A DNA stretch of 57,934 nucleotides, taken from the NCBI RefSeq assembly GCF_017874355.1, contig NZ_JAGGLI010000016.1, forward strand, positions 1-57,934. Direction: 5' to 3'. Below the pieces are notes generated by a model that was not told where the DNA came from, ran no database searches, and saw only the letters and a list, made by a program, of their open reading frames with translations. Shown here piece by piece: positions 1 through 7,697 of the stretch. The stretch comes from Acetoanaerobium pronyense. Its GTDB lineage: Bacteria > Bacillota > Clostridia > Peptostreptococcales > Filifactoraceae. Each line of letters opens with the position of its first letter. The first letter of the stretch is position 1. The translations under genes were made by a program, and so were the position numbers.

Positions 1-189
1 AAATATTTCTCAATCTTTAACCTGTTTTTTTCATTGAAAATCATAGGTTCTATTTGCTTTGCCCTTCTTTAAATCTTTTGTACGTTTTCTTTAAAAATCT
101 TTTCTTGACATATTACCAGATTGCTTTTATTTAATCATTTACAAGATTAATTATACCCTATTTTAATGAAAAATTCTTTACATTCTAGT

Positions 190-217
190 AAAGCCTCGAC
201 TATATTGTCGAGGCTTT
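190..217 (-). terminator. Terminator-like hairpin after RNase J
   Basis: An 11-bp perfect stem (AAAGCCTCGAC / GTCGAGGCTTT) with a 6-base loop starts 4 bases past the RNase J stop codon. The U-tract is short (TTTA), so termination may be inefficient. The stem core resembles the hairpins after codY and the YczE-type gene. The 189 bases to its left hold no gene I can support; a minus-strand ATG at 44 opens a frame that leaves the window after 14 codons. Confidence 0.7.
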
Positions 218-221
218 ATAC

Positions 222-1886
222 TTAGGCTTCCATAATTATTGGCAAAATCATAGGATTTCTTTTTGTCTGCTCATATAAATAGTTTCTTAAATCATCTTTT
301 ATATTGTTTTTAAGATGTGACCATTCTCTCACATTTCTGCTTTCGCAGCTCTCTAGAGATTTTTTCACAACATCCTTTGCCTTATCCATAAGGTCTTCAG
401 ACTCTCTTACATATACAAATCCTCTTGATATAATATCAGGCCCTGATACAAGAGCTCCTGTTGATTTTGATATAGTTACAACTACAACCATAAGACCATC
501 CTCAGAAAGGTGCTTTCTGTCTCTAAGGACTATGTTACCTACATCTCCTACTCCAAGGCCGTCAACAAGAATATTTCCTGAAGAAACCTTTCCTGCAAGC
601 TTTGCAGAATCTTTATCTAACTCTAAAACTGAGCCATTTGTGAGGGTAAGAGTGTTTTCTGGATTCATTCCAAGTCTAATTGCCAAATCCATATGCTGCT
701 TTAGATGTCTGTATTCTCCATGAACTGGCACAAAGAACTTTGGCTTTACAAGTGAGTGCATAAGCTTTAGTTCCTCTTGACAAGCATGACCAGATACGTG
801 AATTTCAGATAGACTTTCATATATAACCTCAGCCCCTCTTTCAAAGAGCTGGTTTATTACTCTTGATACAAGTTTTTCATTTCCTGGAATTGGATGGGCA
901 GAAAATACGACAAGGTCACCTTGCTTAATCTCTATTTGTCTATGCTCTTGAGATGCCATTCTTGTAAGAGCCGCTAGAGGCTCTCCCTGAGAACCCGTAG
1001 TTATAAGCACTACTTCGTTGTCTGGGTATCTATTTACGTCTCTAAGCTCTATAAAACAGTCCTTAGGAATATCCAAATAACCAAGATTAGTACCAACATT
1101 TACTACATTCAACATAGAACGTCCTGATAATGCTACTTTTCTTCCATTTTTGTGAGCAGCATTTATTATTTGCTGTACCCTGTGAAGGTTTGATGCAAAT
1201 GTAGCTACAATTATTCTAGAGTCAGCCTCTGAAAATATCTCATCTAGAGTGTGTCCTACAAGGCTTTCTGAAAGGGTATGACCTGCTCTTTCTACATTTG
1301 TGCTTTCTCCCATCATAAGGAGTACGCCTTTTTTACCTAATTCTGCTATCCTATGAAAATCCATCATTTTCCCATCTATTGGAGTATAATCTATCTTAAA
1401 ATCTCCTGTATGAAATATCACTCCTGCTCCAGTAGTTATTGCAAGAGCACATGCATCAGGGATACTATGATTTACTCTAATAAACTCAACTTCGAAATTT
1501 CCAGTTTTAATTTTATCTCCAGGATCTATAGCATTTAAAGATACATTGTTTAGTCTATGCTCTTTTAATTTAACCTCTACAAGTCCTATAGTAAGCTTTG
1601 CTCCGTATACGGGAACATCAAGCTTTTTTAGGACATAAGGAAGTGCTCCTATATGATCCTCATGGCCATGAGTTAAGAATATACCTTTTATTTTTTCTCT
1701 GTTTTTTATAAGATAAGATATATCAGGTATTACAATATCTATCCCTAGCATCTCATCTTCTGGGAAGCTCAGTCCCGAGTCTATAACTATAATTTCATCC
1801 TTATATTCTATTACAGTCATGTTCTTTCCTATTTCCTGCATTCCACCAAGTGGAATCACCTTTACTTTTGATGGTTTTCTTGACAT
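222..1886 (-). CDS. rnj: Ribonuclease J (beta-CASP metallo-beta-lactamase RNase)
   Basis: Ribonuclease J is an endonuclease and 5'-3' exonuclease for mRNA decay and rRNA maturation. The metal-binding motif HGHEDH lies at about residues 73-78 of a typical metallo-beta-lactamase fold, followed by the beta-CASP region (GSQGEP, then SAHPIPGNE) and the late VHGEYRH motif. I chose the ATG at 1886, behind a clear AGGAG site 8 bases upstream; it gives 554 residues, matching the usual RNase J length, while the in-frame ATG ten codons upstream has a poor site. It is last in the fur side of the cluster and ends at a hairpin. With RNase Y at the other end of the window, this suggests a Firmicutes-type RNA decay set. 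Whether it is J1 or J2 cannot be told from sequence alone. Confidence 0.96.
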   Translation of the reverse strand: MSRKPSKVKVIPLGGMQEIGKNMTVIEYKDEIIVIDSGLSFPEDEMLGIDIVIPDISYLIKNREKIKGIFLTHGHEDHIGALPYVLKKLDVPVYGAKLTIGLVEVKLKEHRLNNVSLNAIDPGDKIKTGNFEVEFIRVNHSIPDACALAITTGAGVIFHTGDFKIDYTPIDGKMMDFHRIAELGKKGVLLMMGESTNVERAGHTLSESLVGHTLDEIFSEADSRIIVATFASNLHRVQQIINAAHKNGRKVALSGRSMLNVVNVGTNLGYLDIPKDCFIELRDVNRYPDNEVVLITTGSQGEPLAALTRMASQEHRQIEIKQGDLVVFSAHPIPGNEKLVSRVINQLFERGAEVIYESLSEIHVSGHACQEELKLMHSLVKPKFFVPVHGEYRHLKQHMDLAIRLGMNPENTLTLTNGSVLELDKDSAKLAGKVSSGNILVDGLGVGDVGNIVLRDRKHLSEDGLMVVVVTISKSTGALVSGPDIISRGFVYVRESEDLMDKAKDVVKKSLESCESRNVREWSHLKNNIKDDLRNYLYEQTKRNPMILPIIMEA

Positions 1887-2003
1887 TTTATCTCTCCTCT
1901 TTTTATATTTATCCATTTAGCATTTTCCGCACAGCTAAATTGACTTTAAATAAATTAATAGTATTCTTTCTTCCTTAAAAATACTTAATAATAAAACCCT
2001 AAT

Positions 2004-2032
2004 TTGACATCACCCTTTTTCCCTGTTAGACT
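2004..2032 (+). promoter_or_regulatory. Candidate sigma-A promoter for the YdjM-like gene
   Basis: TTGACA (2004-2009) and TAGACT (2027-2032) are separated by 17 bases. This is the only good plus-strand promoter-like pair upstream of the plus-strand gene at 2063, leaving a leader of about 25 bases with an AAAGGA ribosome site. Confidence 0.5.
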
Positions 2033-2062
2033 CTACGTAAAAAGTCGGAAAGGACTGATATA

Positions 2063-2803
2063 GTGAAAGGCAAGGCTCATGCTTCTATAGGAGCTCTTAC
2101 ATATTATAATTACGCTATACTTACTCAATCAGGACTGAGTTTATTAATGTTCTTTATAAGCATAATTTTTTCACTTATCCCAGATTTGGATACTGAAAAA
2201 TCTATAGCTTCAAAGCATATCCCTTCTAGGAAATTAGAGATTTTCATAGAGGCTATTATAGGGGTAATACTCTTTCTCACTACATTTCAGCTATGGGTAG
2301 AGAACGGATTTAATTATTACGTACTTCTAATCTTTTTTCTTTTTTTGTTTTTTATATTTAAATTCAATATCAAAAAACTCAAGCTAAGAAAAATCATACT
2401 AACAGTTTATTCTATAGTATTTTACTTCATTATTGTTTATATAACAGGAAGCAAGTCTCATTATTTTTTTGTCTTATTTTTAGGTATCATACCCTGGTTT
2501 TCCCACAGATCTTTTTCTCACTCTTTAGTATCTGTAGTTTTTCTTTATTTTAGTATAAAAAGACTTGAAAGCCTATTTAATCTAGACCATTTAAAAGAAG
2601 TAGTAGCCCTATCCTACGCCAGTCATATCTTTCTTGGAGATATATTAACTGTTCAGGGCGTTCCTATTTTTTGGCCTATTTCAAAAAAAAGATTTTCTTT
2701 AATAAGCACCAAAATAAAATCCCAAAAATATGAAAATATCGTGGAAATATCAGTAATATCTTTTTTAGTTATTTTGGCATTTTATCTAAATAATAAAATA
2801 TAA
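2063..2803 (+). CDS. YdjM/DUF457-like membrane-bound metal-dependent hydrolase
   Basis: A 246-residue polytopic membrane protein of the YdjM (LexA-regulated, DUF457) type. The family features visible are the N-terminal KAHASIG motif with a conserved His, SLIPDLDTEKS after the first membrane segment, and SHRSFSHS in the middle. These His/Asp residues are thought to bind a metal within the membrane domain. About five or six hydrophobic segments alternate with basic loops. It starts at GTG behind AAAGGA. It is one of only two plus-strand genes here and lies convergent to fur with a shared terminator. No LexA box was recognised upstream. The substrate is unknown for the family; phospholipid or lipid hydrolysis is often proposed. 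Confidence 0.82.
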   Translation: MKGKAHASIGALTYYNYAILTQSGLSLLMFFISIIFSLIPDLDTEKSIASKHIPSRKLEIFIEAIIGVILFLTTFQLWVENGFNYYVLLIFFLFLFFIFKFNIKKLKLRKIILTVYSIVFYFIIVYITGSKSHYFFVLFLGIIPWFSHRSFSHSLVSVVFLYFSIKRLESLFNLDHLKEVVALSYASHIFLGDILTVQGVPIFWPISKKRFSLISTKIKSQKYENIVEISVISFLVILAFYLNNKI

Positions 2804-2810
2804 ACAAAGA

Positions 2811-2840
2811 ACTCCCAGCTAATGTATAACGCTGGGAGCT
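2811..2840. terminator. Bidirectional terminator between ydjM-like and fur
   Basis: CTCCCAGC and GCTGGGAG form a strong stem around an 11-base loop, followed on plus by ATTTTTCC and on minus by TTCTTTGTTT. It sits between the convergent stops at 2803 and 2853. Confidence 0.8.
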
Positions 2841-2852
2841 CATTTTTCCAGT

Positions 2853-3287
2853 CTATTTACACTCAGAGCATATTCCGTAAAACTTAACATCATGGTCATA
2901 TATCTTAAAATTATAATTAGATTCTATTTTTGTCTCAAGATGATCTAAAAGATCCTCTTCAACCTCTATGATTTTCCCACATTTTTTACAAACTAGGTGA
3001 TGATGGTTATGAGCATCTTGATCAAGGTTTAATTCATATCTAAGACAACCATCGTCTAGGTTTAGCTTGTTTGTAAAACCTATCTTGTCAAGCATTTGAA
3101 GAGTTCTGTAAACTGTCGCTAGTCCAATTTCAGGGCATTCATTTTTCACCTCATCATAAATCTCTTCACTGCTTAAATGCTTCCCCTTAGAGGTGAGCAT
3201 GATTTTTACAATACAGCGTCTTTGAGGTGTAAGTTTAAATCCCTGTTCTTTAAGTTTTAACTTTAATTGTTCCAAATAAGCATCCAT
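2853..3287 (-). CDS. fur: Fur-family metalloregulator (Fur type)
   Basis: A 144-residue winged-helix repressor of the Fur family. The DNA-binding part includes LTPQRR and LATVYRTLQML. The dimerisation part has the His-rich HNHHHLVC segment and two CxxC pairs (CKKC, CSEC) that hold the structural zinc. The segment HDVKFYGIC near the C-terminus favours iron-sensing Fur over PerR or Zur, but that is a judgement from resemblance. It has its own strong promoter with an inverted repeat over the -10 region, suggesting autoregulation. The position between DUF1292 and RNase J genes is common in clostridia. Confidence 0.93.
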   Translation of the reverse strand: MDAYLEQLKLKLKEQGFKLTPQRRCIVKIMLTSKGKHLSSEEIYDEVKNECPEIGLATVYRTLQMLDKIGFTNKLNLDDGCLRYELNLDQDAHNHHHLVCKKCGKIIEVEEDLLDHLETKIESNYNFKIYDHDVKFYGICSECK

Positions 3288-3316
3288 ATATTCACCCGAA
3301 TCCTCAGTTTCAAATA

Positions 3317-3340
3317 ATAATATTTTTCAATTAATATTAT
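3317..3340 (-). promoter_or_regulatory. Inverted repeat over the fur promoter, candidate operator
   Basis: ATAATATT and AATATTAT are perfect inverted copies separated by 8 bases. The repeat overlaps the -10 box of the fur promoter and extends into the transcribed region. Fur-family sites are AT-rich inverted repeats, so this could be an autoregulatory operator, but it is not a textbook Fur box and AT-rich repeats arise by chance. Confidence 0.4.
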
Positions 3341-3363
3341 AGCACCTAATTGAGAACTGTCAA
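3336..3363 (-). promoter_or_regulatory. Sigma-A promoter of fur
   Basis: TTGACA (3358-3363) and TATAAT (3336-3341), both consensus, with a 16-base spacer, 49 bases upstream of the fur start codon. Confidence 0.82.
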
Positions 3364-3375
3364 TATATTTCTCAT

Positions 3376-3624
3376 TTATTCCTCTATAAGAGTCTCGTAA
3401 ACTTCTACAACCATTTCATACTCTTCTTCATCTTCTATAGGAATAAGAGTCATTTCATCGTTTTCATCGTATTCTATTCTAAAGATATAAGCCTCATCAT
3501 CTTCTGTCTCTTCAACTGGAGCTAAAATTGCATAATCTTTGTCCTCTGCTTCGATACTCATTATAAGCTCAAACTCTACTTCATTTCCATTTTCATCTAC
3601 AAGGGTTATAATATCATTTTCCAT
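3376..3624 (-). CDS. DUF1292 (YrzB-like) acidic small protein
   Basis: An 82-residue, strongly acidic protein (DENGNEVEFE near the start, then EDEEEYEMV and ETLIEE at the end) of the DUF1292 family. Members are short, conserved in Firmicutes and usually sit beside ruvX and ireB, as here: the start follows the ruvX stop by 10 bases with an AGGAGG site. No catalytic motif or membrane segment is visible. The function is unknown; association with the neighbouring RuvX or with translation is only suggested by location. Confidence 0.9.
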   Translation of the reverse strand: MENDIITLVDENGNEVEFELIMSIEAEDKDYAILAPVEETEDDEAYIFRIEYDENDEMTLIPIEDEEEYEMVVEVYETLIEE

Positions 3625-3634
3625 TAGTAGCCTC

Positions 3635-4057
3635 CTATTTATTCATATTTATTCTATCGAGATAACTTTGCAATATATGAACAGCTGCTGCTGTATCAAT
3701 TAAATTCTTTTCTTTGGCTTTCCCTATCTTCATATGACTAAGGCTTCTTTTTGCAAGAGCACTTGTAAGCCTTTCATCCCAGAAAATAATTTCAATATCT
3801 GCATGCTTTTTTAATGTTTCAGAAAACTTTTTTGTAATCTCAGCTTGAAAGCCTTCACTACCATCCATGTTTTTAGGAAGCCCTATTACTGCTTTTTTTA
3901 TACTTTCTCTTTGAATTATATCACAAATTTCCCGTATTGCATCTTTAGTATTTTTTCTTTTTAGTGTATAGAGAGGTTGAGCTGTAAGCCCCAATAAATC
4001 ACTCAATGCAATCCCAATTCTTTTTTCTCCCACATCTAAGCAAAGTATTTTTTCCAT
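3635..4057 (-). CDS. ruvX: Putative pre-16S rRNA nuclease / Holliday junction resolvase RuvX (YqgF)
   Basis: A 140-residue RNase H-fold protein of the YqgF family, known for 16S rRNA 5'-end maturation and proposed as a resolvase. Motifs are CLDVGEKRIGIALSD at the start, VIGLPKNMDGSEG in the middle and FWDERLTSALA near the C-terminus, covering the conserved acidic residues. It follows the aldo/keto reductase gene by 13 bases with an AAGGAG site and precedes DUF1292 by 10 bases, so it is clearly part of an operon. Length is normal. Confidence 0.93.
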   Translation of the reverse strand: MEKILCLDVGEKRIGIALSDLLGLTAQPLYTLKRKNTKDAIREICDIIQRESIKKAVIGLPKNMDGSEGFQAEITKKFSETLKKHADIEIIFWDERLTSALAKRSLSHMKIGKAKEKNLIDTAAAVHILQSYLDRINMNK

Positions 4058-4070
4058 AAATCTCCTTAGT

Positions 4071-5045
4071 TTATATTATTTTAATACAAAACTCCTTACA
4101 GTAGGAAGCGCAGTACGAGCACAAAACGCATTTTTCTTTATCAACAACTGCTTTTCCATCTATCACCTTTATAGCTTTTTGACTGCACATATTTTCGCAT
4201 GCTTTGCATCCTATACACCACTCTGATATAACAAGTTCTCTATTTTTTCTTTGGATATCCTTGTAGAGTTTTTTTGGTATGTCAAGTCTAGAAAATTTCA
4301 AAACGTTCATATCTATTTCTTCATTTGACTGCATACCTATCGCTATGGCATCTATCTCTTTTATATCCAGTACATAGTCAAGTGCATCATCATAGCTTTT
4401 TATTAGATTTCCGCCCCCAAGGGGCTTCATTGAATATATACCTATACCTTTAGACTTGGCTTTTTTTATCGCTTGATGCATCTCTTTATTGGTCCCGTCA
4501 AGTATACCTATAGAGGTTTTATTTATAAGAGGATGTATCACATCTATATAATCAAGCTCTGCACATGCATTTACGCATTTCACTGAGTGTGTAGAAGCTC
4601 CAAATGCTCTTATATAACCTTTTTCCTTCATTTTTAAAAAATATTCAGTAGCTTCATAATGCCCTCTTAAGGTATGCTTGCTTTCCTGCTCATGGAGCAA
4701 AAAACCATCTACATAGTCTGTGTTTAGCTCTTTTAGGGCTTTGCTCAAGCTTTGCTGTGCAGTTTTCATATCATATGCATAGGACTTTGTAAAAATATAT
4801 AGATCTTCTCTTTTAATAGATTCAAGAGCCTTTGAGATATGTCCATAGGTTTCATAAAGCTCTGCTGTATCTATAAAATTAATCCCTCTTTCAAGCCCAT
4901 ATTTTATAAGATTGGCTCCCTCTTCCCAGCTCATATTCCTTTGAAGGGGACCCATAGTCAAAGAACCAAAGCATATTTTTGAAACATTTAGCCCTGTCTT
5001 TCCTAAACTTGATTTTAATGAGTTTTTATATATTTCTTTTTTCAT
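4071..5045 (-). CDS. Aldo/keto reductase with C-terminal 2x[4Fe-4S] domain
   Basis: A 324-residue oxidoreductase. Residues about 10-270 form an aldo/keto reductase barrel (GSLTMGP, DTAELYETYG, DGFLLHEQ, the GASTHS region, SMKPLGGG). The last 50 residues carry two four-cysteine clusters: CIGCKACENMC and CVLCSYCASYC, both CxxCxxCxxxC and typical of 2x[4Fe-4S] ferredoxins. Such fusions occur in anaerobes and probably move electrons between ferredoxin and the barrel; the substrate is unknown. The start at 5045 has a TTGGAG site and overlaps the preceding AlkP-like gene by 20 bases, indicating coupling. It sits between ireB and ruvX, a place usually empty in relatives. Confidence 0.9.
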   Translation of the reverse strand: MKKEIYKNSLKSSLGKTGLNVSKICFGSLTMGPLQRNMSWEEGANLIKYGLERGINFIDTAELYETYGHISKALESIKREDLYIFTKSYAYDMKTAQQSLSKALKELNTDYVDGFLLHEQESKHTLRGHYEATEYFLKMKEKGYIRAFGASTHSVKCVNACAELDYIDVIHPLINKTSIGILDGTNKEMHQAIKKAKSKGIGIYSMKPLGGGNLIKSYDDALDYVLDIKEIDAIAIGMQSNEEIDMNVLKFSRLDIPKKLYKDIQRKNRELVISEWCIGCKACENMCSQKAIKVIDGKAVVDKEKCVLCSYCASYCKEFCIKII

Positions 5046-7182
5046 GGTTATTCTCCAATAATATTATAAGCATCGGAACTATAACGTATCCAATACTTGT
5101 AGCTGCTGTCACTACACCAGAGTCGTTTACAAGAAAACCAACTATACTGCCAAATAATATTGCCATCCAGCCGTTTGCTATACTTTTGTATTTTTGACAA
5201 AGTTCTTTAAGCACTCCAAATGGTTTATAAAAAAGCATAGACATAAGTATAAGCGCCAAAATAAGAACCCTACTCCAAATAGAAACAGATATAAGCTTCA
5301 TATTCATTGAAAGTTTTCTAGTTATTATTTGAATGATAGCGGCCGGACCTGAACTACTTATATTTGAAATCGCTCCTGCCAAGTGGCTTTGTTGCTCATT
5401 AGAGAAGTCTATCAAAGCCATAGTAGCCACAATTACAACAACAACCCCAATTATTCCCATTCCTTTTTTTAAATCCAGTTTTATATTGTTGGATTTTAAT
5501 ATAAAAAACATAAGAGATGAAGATATTGTTATTGTCCCACCTACATTGGCTCCCATTGAGGGATTTCCCATTATAAATACCACAATTATCGCAATTGGAA
5601 TCATAATATAGTTTTTGAATTTTATCTTTTCAAAAATCATGCTAAAGGTTAGGATAATCGCTCCTACTAATACTCCCATATATTCATTTCCTATCCCATA
5701 AAACCTAGCTCCTATTATTGGATCATAGCCTAAAAGAGAGTTTTTGATAAGGTTTTGTCCCATGATAGACATATCTATTAATAATATCAAGGACATTATT
5801 GCACTAAGAATCAGGATACTATTTAAATCGTTGTTTACTTTTTTTATTAATATGATATAAATTATACTTCCTAAAACTAACCCAAAAACAATTGAATAAA
5901 TTATGCTTCCAAAACTGAAAAGTGGTGCTAAAATTATTACAATTGGAATTAGAAGTGTAATTCTAAGTATAAATTTAACAAATTTTATAACTTTTTCGCT
6001 GATTTTATTATAAAAAAATGATACTATCATAGCTATTATCCATATACACATCTGAAATACTGCGTAAGAATAAAGTACTGGTACTCTAACCTGTGAAAGA
6101 GAAACTATATTTTGATAATCTCCTTTTAAAAATTCCCAAGGATTATTCATTTCAACAAACCTTAATGGTTGGCCAGATATTTTGGATTGTTCTAATTCAA
6201 AGTTTTGAAATATAAGGCCAGCAATATCGATATTTGTAATTACGCCTTCTCTTCTTGTAGAAGATGACGTGATTAATCCAGAGCTATTTTTATCAAAATA
6301 ATATATTGGAGCAAGTCTGTACCCTTCTGAATATCCTTGCAAATCAGGAAAAGGACTAAGTACAATTAATTGATCATCTGCTCCTAAAGTTTTTTTAATT
6401 TCGCCTATAAAAATATCAATTTCGTTGACCATGTTTTTTTTAGCTTTGCTATAGGATGTTTCATTTAGCTTATTTCTATATTCATCAAGTCTGTATGAAT
6501 CTCCCAATTCTATTATTATAAGGTCTGATTTTTCAATATGCTCTTTGGAAAGGTCAAGCAATGTTTCATAATCTGTTCCTATATAAAATGGCTTTTGTGG
6601 ATCGTGGGTATTCATTTGAGATATATTGCCATAGGGAATTCTTCCAAAAGAATCCATGGCCAGTATTCCTGCAAAGCTTATATTTTCTTCCTTATCTGAA
6701 TTTCCCAAAATAGATATAGAAAGATTTTTTTCTGCCATTTCATCTCCGAGTATCCCAGGAAGTGAGCCAAAATCAGAACCCGAATTGGTGAGGATTAAGG
6801 TATTTATATTTAGATTATTAATCGATAAGGGGTTCGAGTCTGTAAGAAACTTAAACTTAGCTGATTTTTCACTATCCTCTATATCAAAATAATCAAGGTC
6901 TCTATTTAATACATAGGATTTTCTGCCCCAACCCATACTAGCATATGAGCTGGCATCGTTTGTTCCTCTTCCACCTCTTATATTCATAAGTCCTATATAA
7001 CCTGGACTACCTCCTATGGAGTTCATATTTTCATAATCATTTATATTCATTCTATTAGTAGTTATTATTATGGTTTTACCCTTTGAAGTACTTTGGGCAT
7101 AAACAGGGGTATATTTAATTCCTTGAAAAATCATTAATAGCAATAAAATAAAAAATAAAATTTTAGTTTTTTTAGTTGTCAT
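5026..7182 (-). CDS. Membrane protein with secreted alkaline-phosphatase-like domain
   Basis: A 718-residue protein with three parts. It opens with a signal-like hydrophobic segment (about residues 8-28, ending PVYAQS). An extracytoplasmic region to about residue 365 shows features of the alkaline phosphatase/sulfatase superfamily, such as the strand LIIIELGDS, VLSPFPD, and TRREGVITNIDIAGLIF near its end. The remainder is a polytopic membrane domain with about nine or ten hydrophobic helices. I do not see the Asp/His metal clusters of an active AlkP enzyme, so it may be divergent or non-catalytic. It starts two bases after the ireB stop with an AAAGGA site and overlaps the reductase downstream. 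Family resemblance is moderate; the function is unknown, cell-envelope work being the likely setting. Confidence 0.72.
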   Translation of the reverse strand: MTTKKTKILFFILLLLMIFQGIKYTPVYAQSTSKGKTIIITTNRMNINDYENMNSIGGSPGYIGLMNIRGGRGTNDASSYASMGWGRKSYVLNRDLDYFDIEDSEKSAKFKFLTDSNPLSINNLNINTLILTNSGSDFGSLPGILGDEMAEKNLSISILGNSDKEENISFAGILAMDSFGRIPYGNISQMNTHDPQKPFYIGTDYETLLDLSKEHIEKSDLIIIELGDSYRLDEYRNKLNETSYSKAKKNMVNEIDIFIGEIKKTLGADDQLIVLSPFPDLQGYSEGYRLAPIYYFDKNSSGLITSSSTRREGVITNIDIAGLIFQNFELEQSKISGQPLRFVEMNNPWEFLKGDYQNIVSLSQVRVPVLYSYAVFQMCIWIIAMIVSFFYNKISEKVIKFVKFILRITLLIPIVIILAPLFSFGSIIYSIVFGLVLGSIIYIILIKKVNNDLNSILILSAIMSLILLIDMSIMGQNLIKNSLLGYDPIIGARFYGIGNEYMGVLVGAIILTFSMIFEKIKFKNYIMIPIAIIVVFIMGNPSMGANVGGTITISSSLMFFILKSNNIKLDLKKGMGIIGVVVVIVATMALIDFSNEQQSHLAGAISNISSSGPAAIIQIITRKLSMNMKLISVSIWSRVLILALILMSMLFYKPFGVLKELCQKYKSIANGWMAILFGSIVGFLVNDSGVVTAATSIGYVIVPMLIILLENNHEKRNI

Positions 7183-7183
7183 A

Positions 7184-7444
7184 TTATTTTTCCTTTAAAT
7201 AGTCCTTTATTATTGTCTCTAAAAGTTCATCTCTTTCATATTTTCTAATCACTGTCCTAGCATTTTTGTGACTTGTGATATATGTGGGATCCCCTGAGAG
7301 AATATATCCTACCAATTGATTAACTGGGTTATATCCTTTTTCTTTTAATGCATCAAACACATACATTATTACGGATTTTTCATCCATTACCTCTTCTTCT
7401 TTTTTTGTTTCAAATTTCATTGTGAAATCCATATTATCATTCAT
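7184..7444 (-). CDS. ireB: IreB-family regulatory phosphoprotein (DUF965, YrzL)
   Basis: An 86-residue cytosolic protein of the IreB family, a substrate of the PASTA Ser/Thr kinase in Enterococcus, where it tunes cephalosporin resistance. Recognisable stretches are [19 protein letters not shown] and [14 protein letters not shown] start it at 7444 because AAAGGAG lies 8 bases upstream; a longer reading adds 15 residues that contain that ribosome site and are not family-like. It leads an operon from its own promoter and is followed directly by the AlkP-like gene rather than ruvX. Confidence 0.93.
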   Translation of the reverse strand: MNDNMDFTMKFETKKEEEVMDEKSVIMYVFDALKEKGYNPVNQLVGYILSGDPTYITSHKNARTVIRKYERDELLETIIKDYLKEK

Positions 7445-7541
7445 TTCATTTTCTCCTTTCATATACCCCTGATAAATAAATCTCCCCATCTAAAAGCCTT
7501 TAGTTGTAACTGTAAAGTCCAAGGATATTTTCATGGATTAT

Positions 7542-7559
7542 TTATTGTAAATACAATAA
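7542..7559 (-). promoter_or_regulatory. Palindromic operator candidate in front of ireB
   Basis: TTATTGTA and TACAATAA are perfect 8-base inverted arms around 2 bases. The repeat overlaps the -10 box of the ireB promoter, exactly where a repressor would block initiation. No regulator is identified. Confidence 0.45.
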
Positions 7560-7584
7560 TAAGCCATATTCTAATTTAATTCAA
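7556..7584 (-). promoter_or_regulatory. Candidate promoter of the ireB operon
   Basis: TTGAAT (7579-7584) and TATTAT (7556-7561) with a 17-base spacer. It lies just after the alaS terminator and about 110 bases upstream of ireB. Confidence 0.6.
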
Positions 7585-7596
7585 GGACAAACAAGG

Positions 7597-7660
7597 CAAA
7601 AAAATACCTCTAGGCATATAGTATAATTAACTAAAGTTATACTATATGCTTTAGAAGTAT
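7597..7660 (-). terminator. Long rho-independent terminator after alaS
   Basis: A 13-bp perfect core stem (GCATATAGTATAA with TTATACTATATGC) extended by another roughly 9 pairs, followed by seven T on the minus strand. It separates alaS from the ireB promoter. Confidence 0.88.
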
Positions 7661-7697
7661 CATATCAAAATATTTCTTATTAATATTTACATTTTTA

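Noticed and set aside
1-44. Start of a minus-strand gene at the left edge
   Set aside because: Only 14 codons fall in the window and no ribosome site at suitable distance; cannot be supported.
105-133. TTGACA on plus with a weak -10
   Set aside because: The -10 (TATTTA) is poor and the next downstream sequence is the antisense of RNase J; no plus-strand gene follows.
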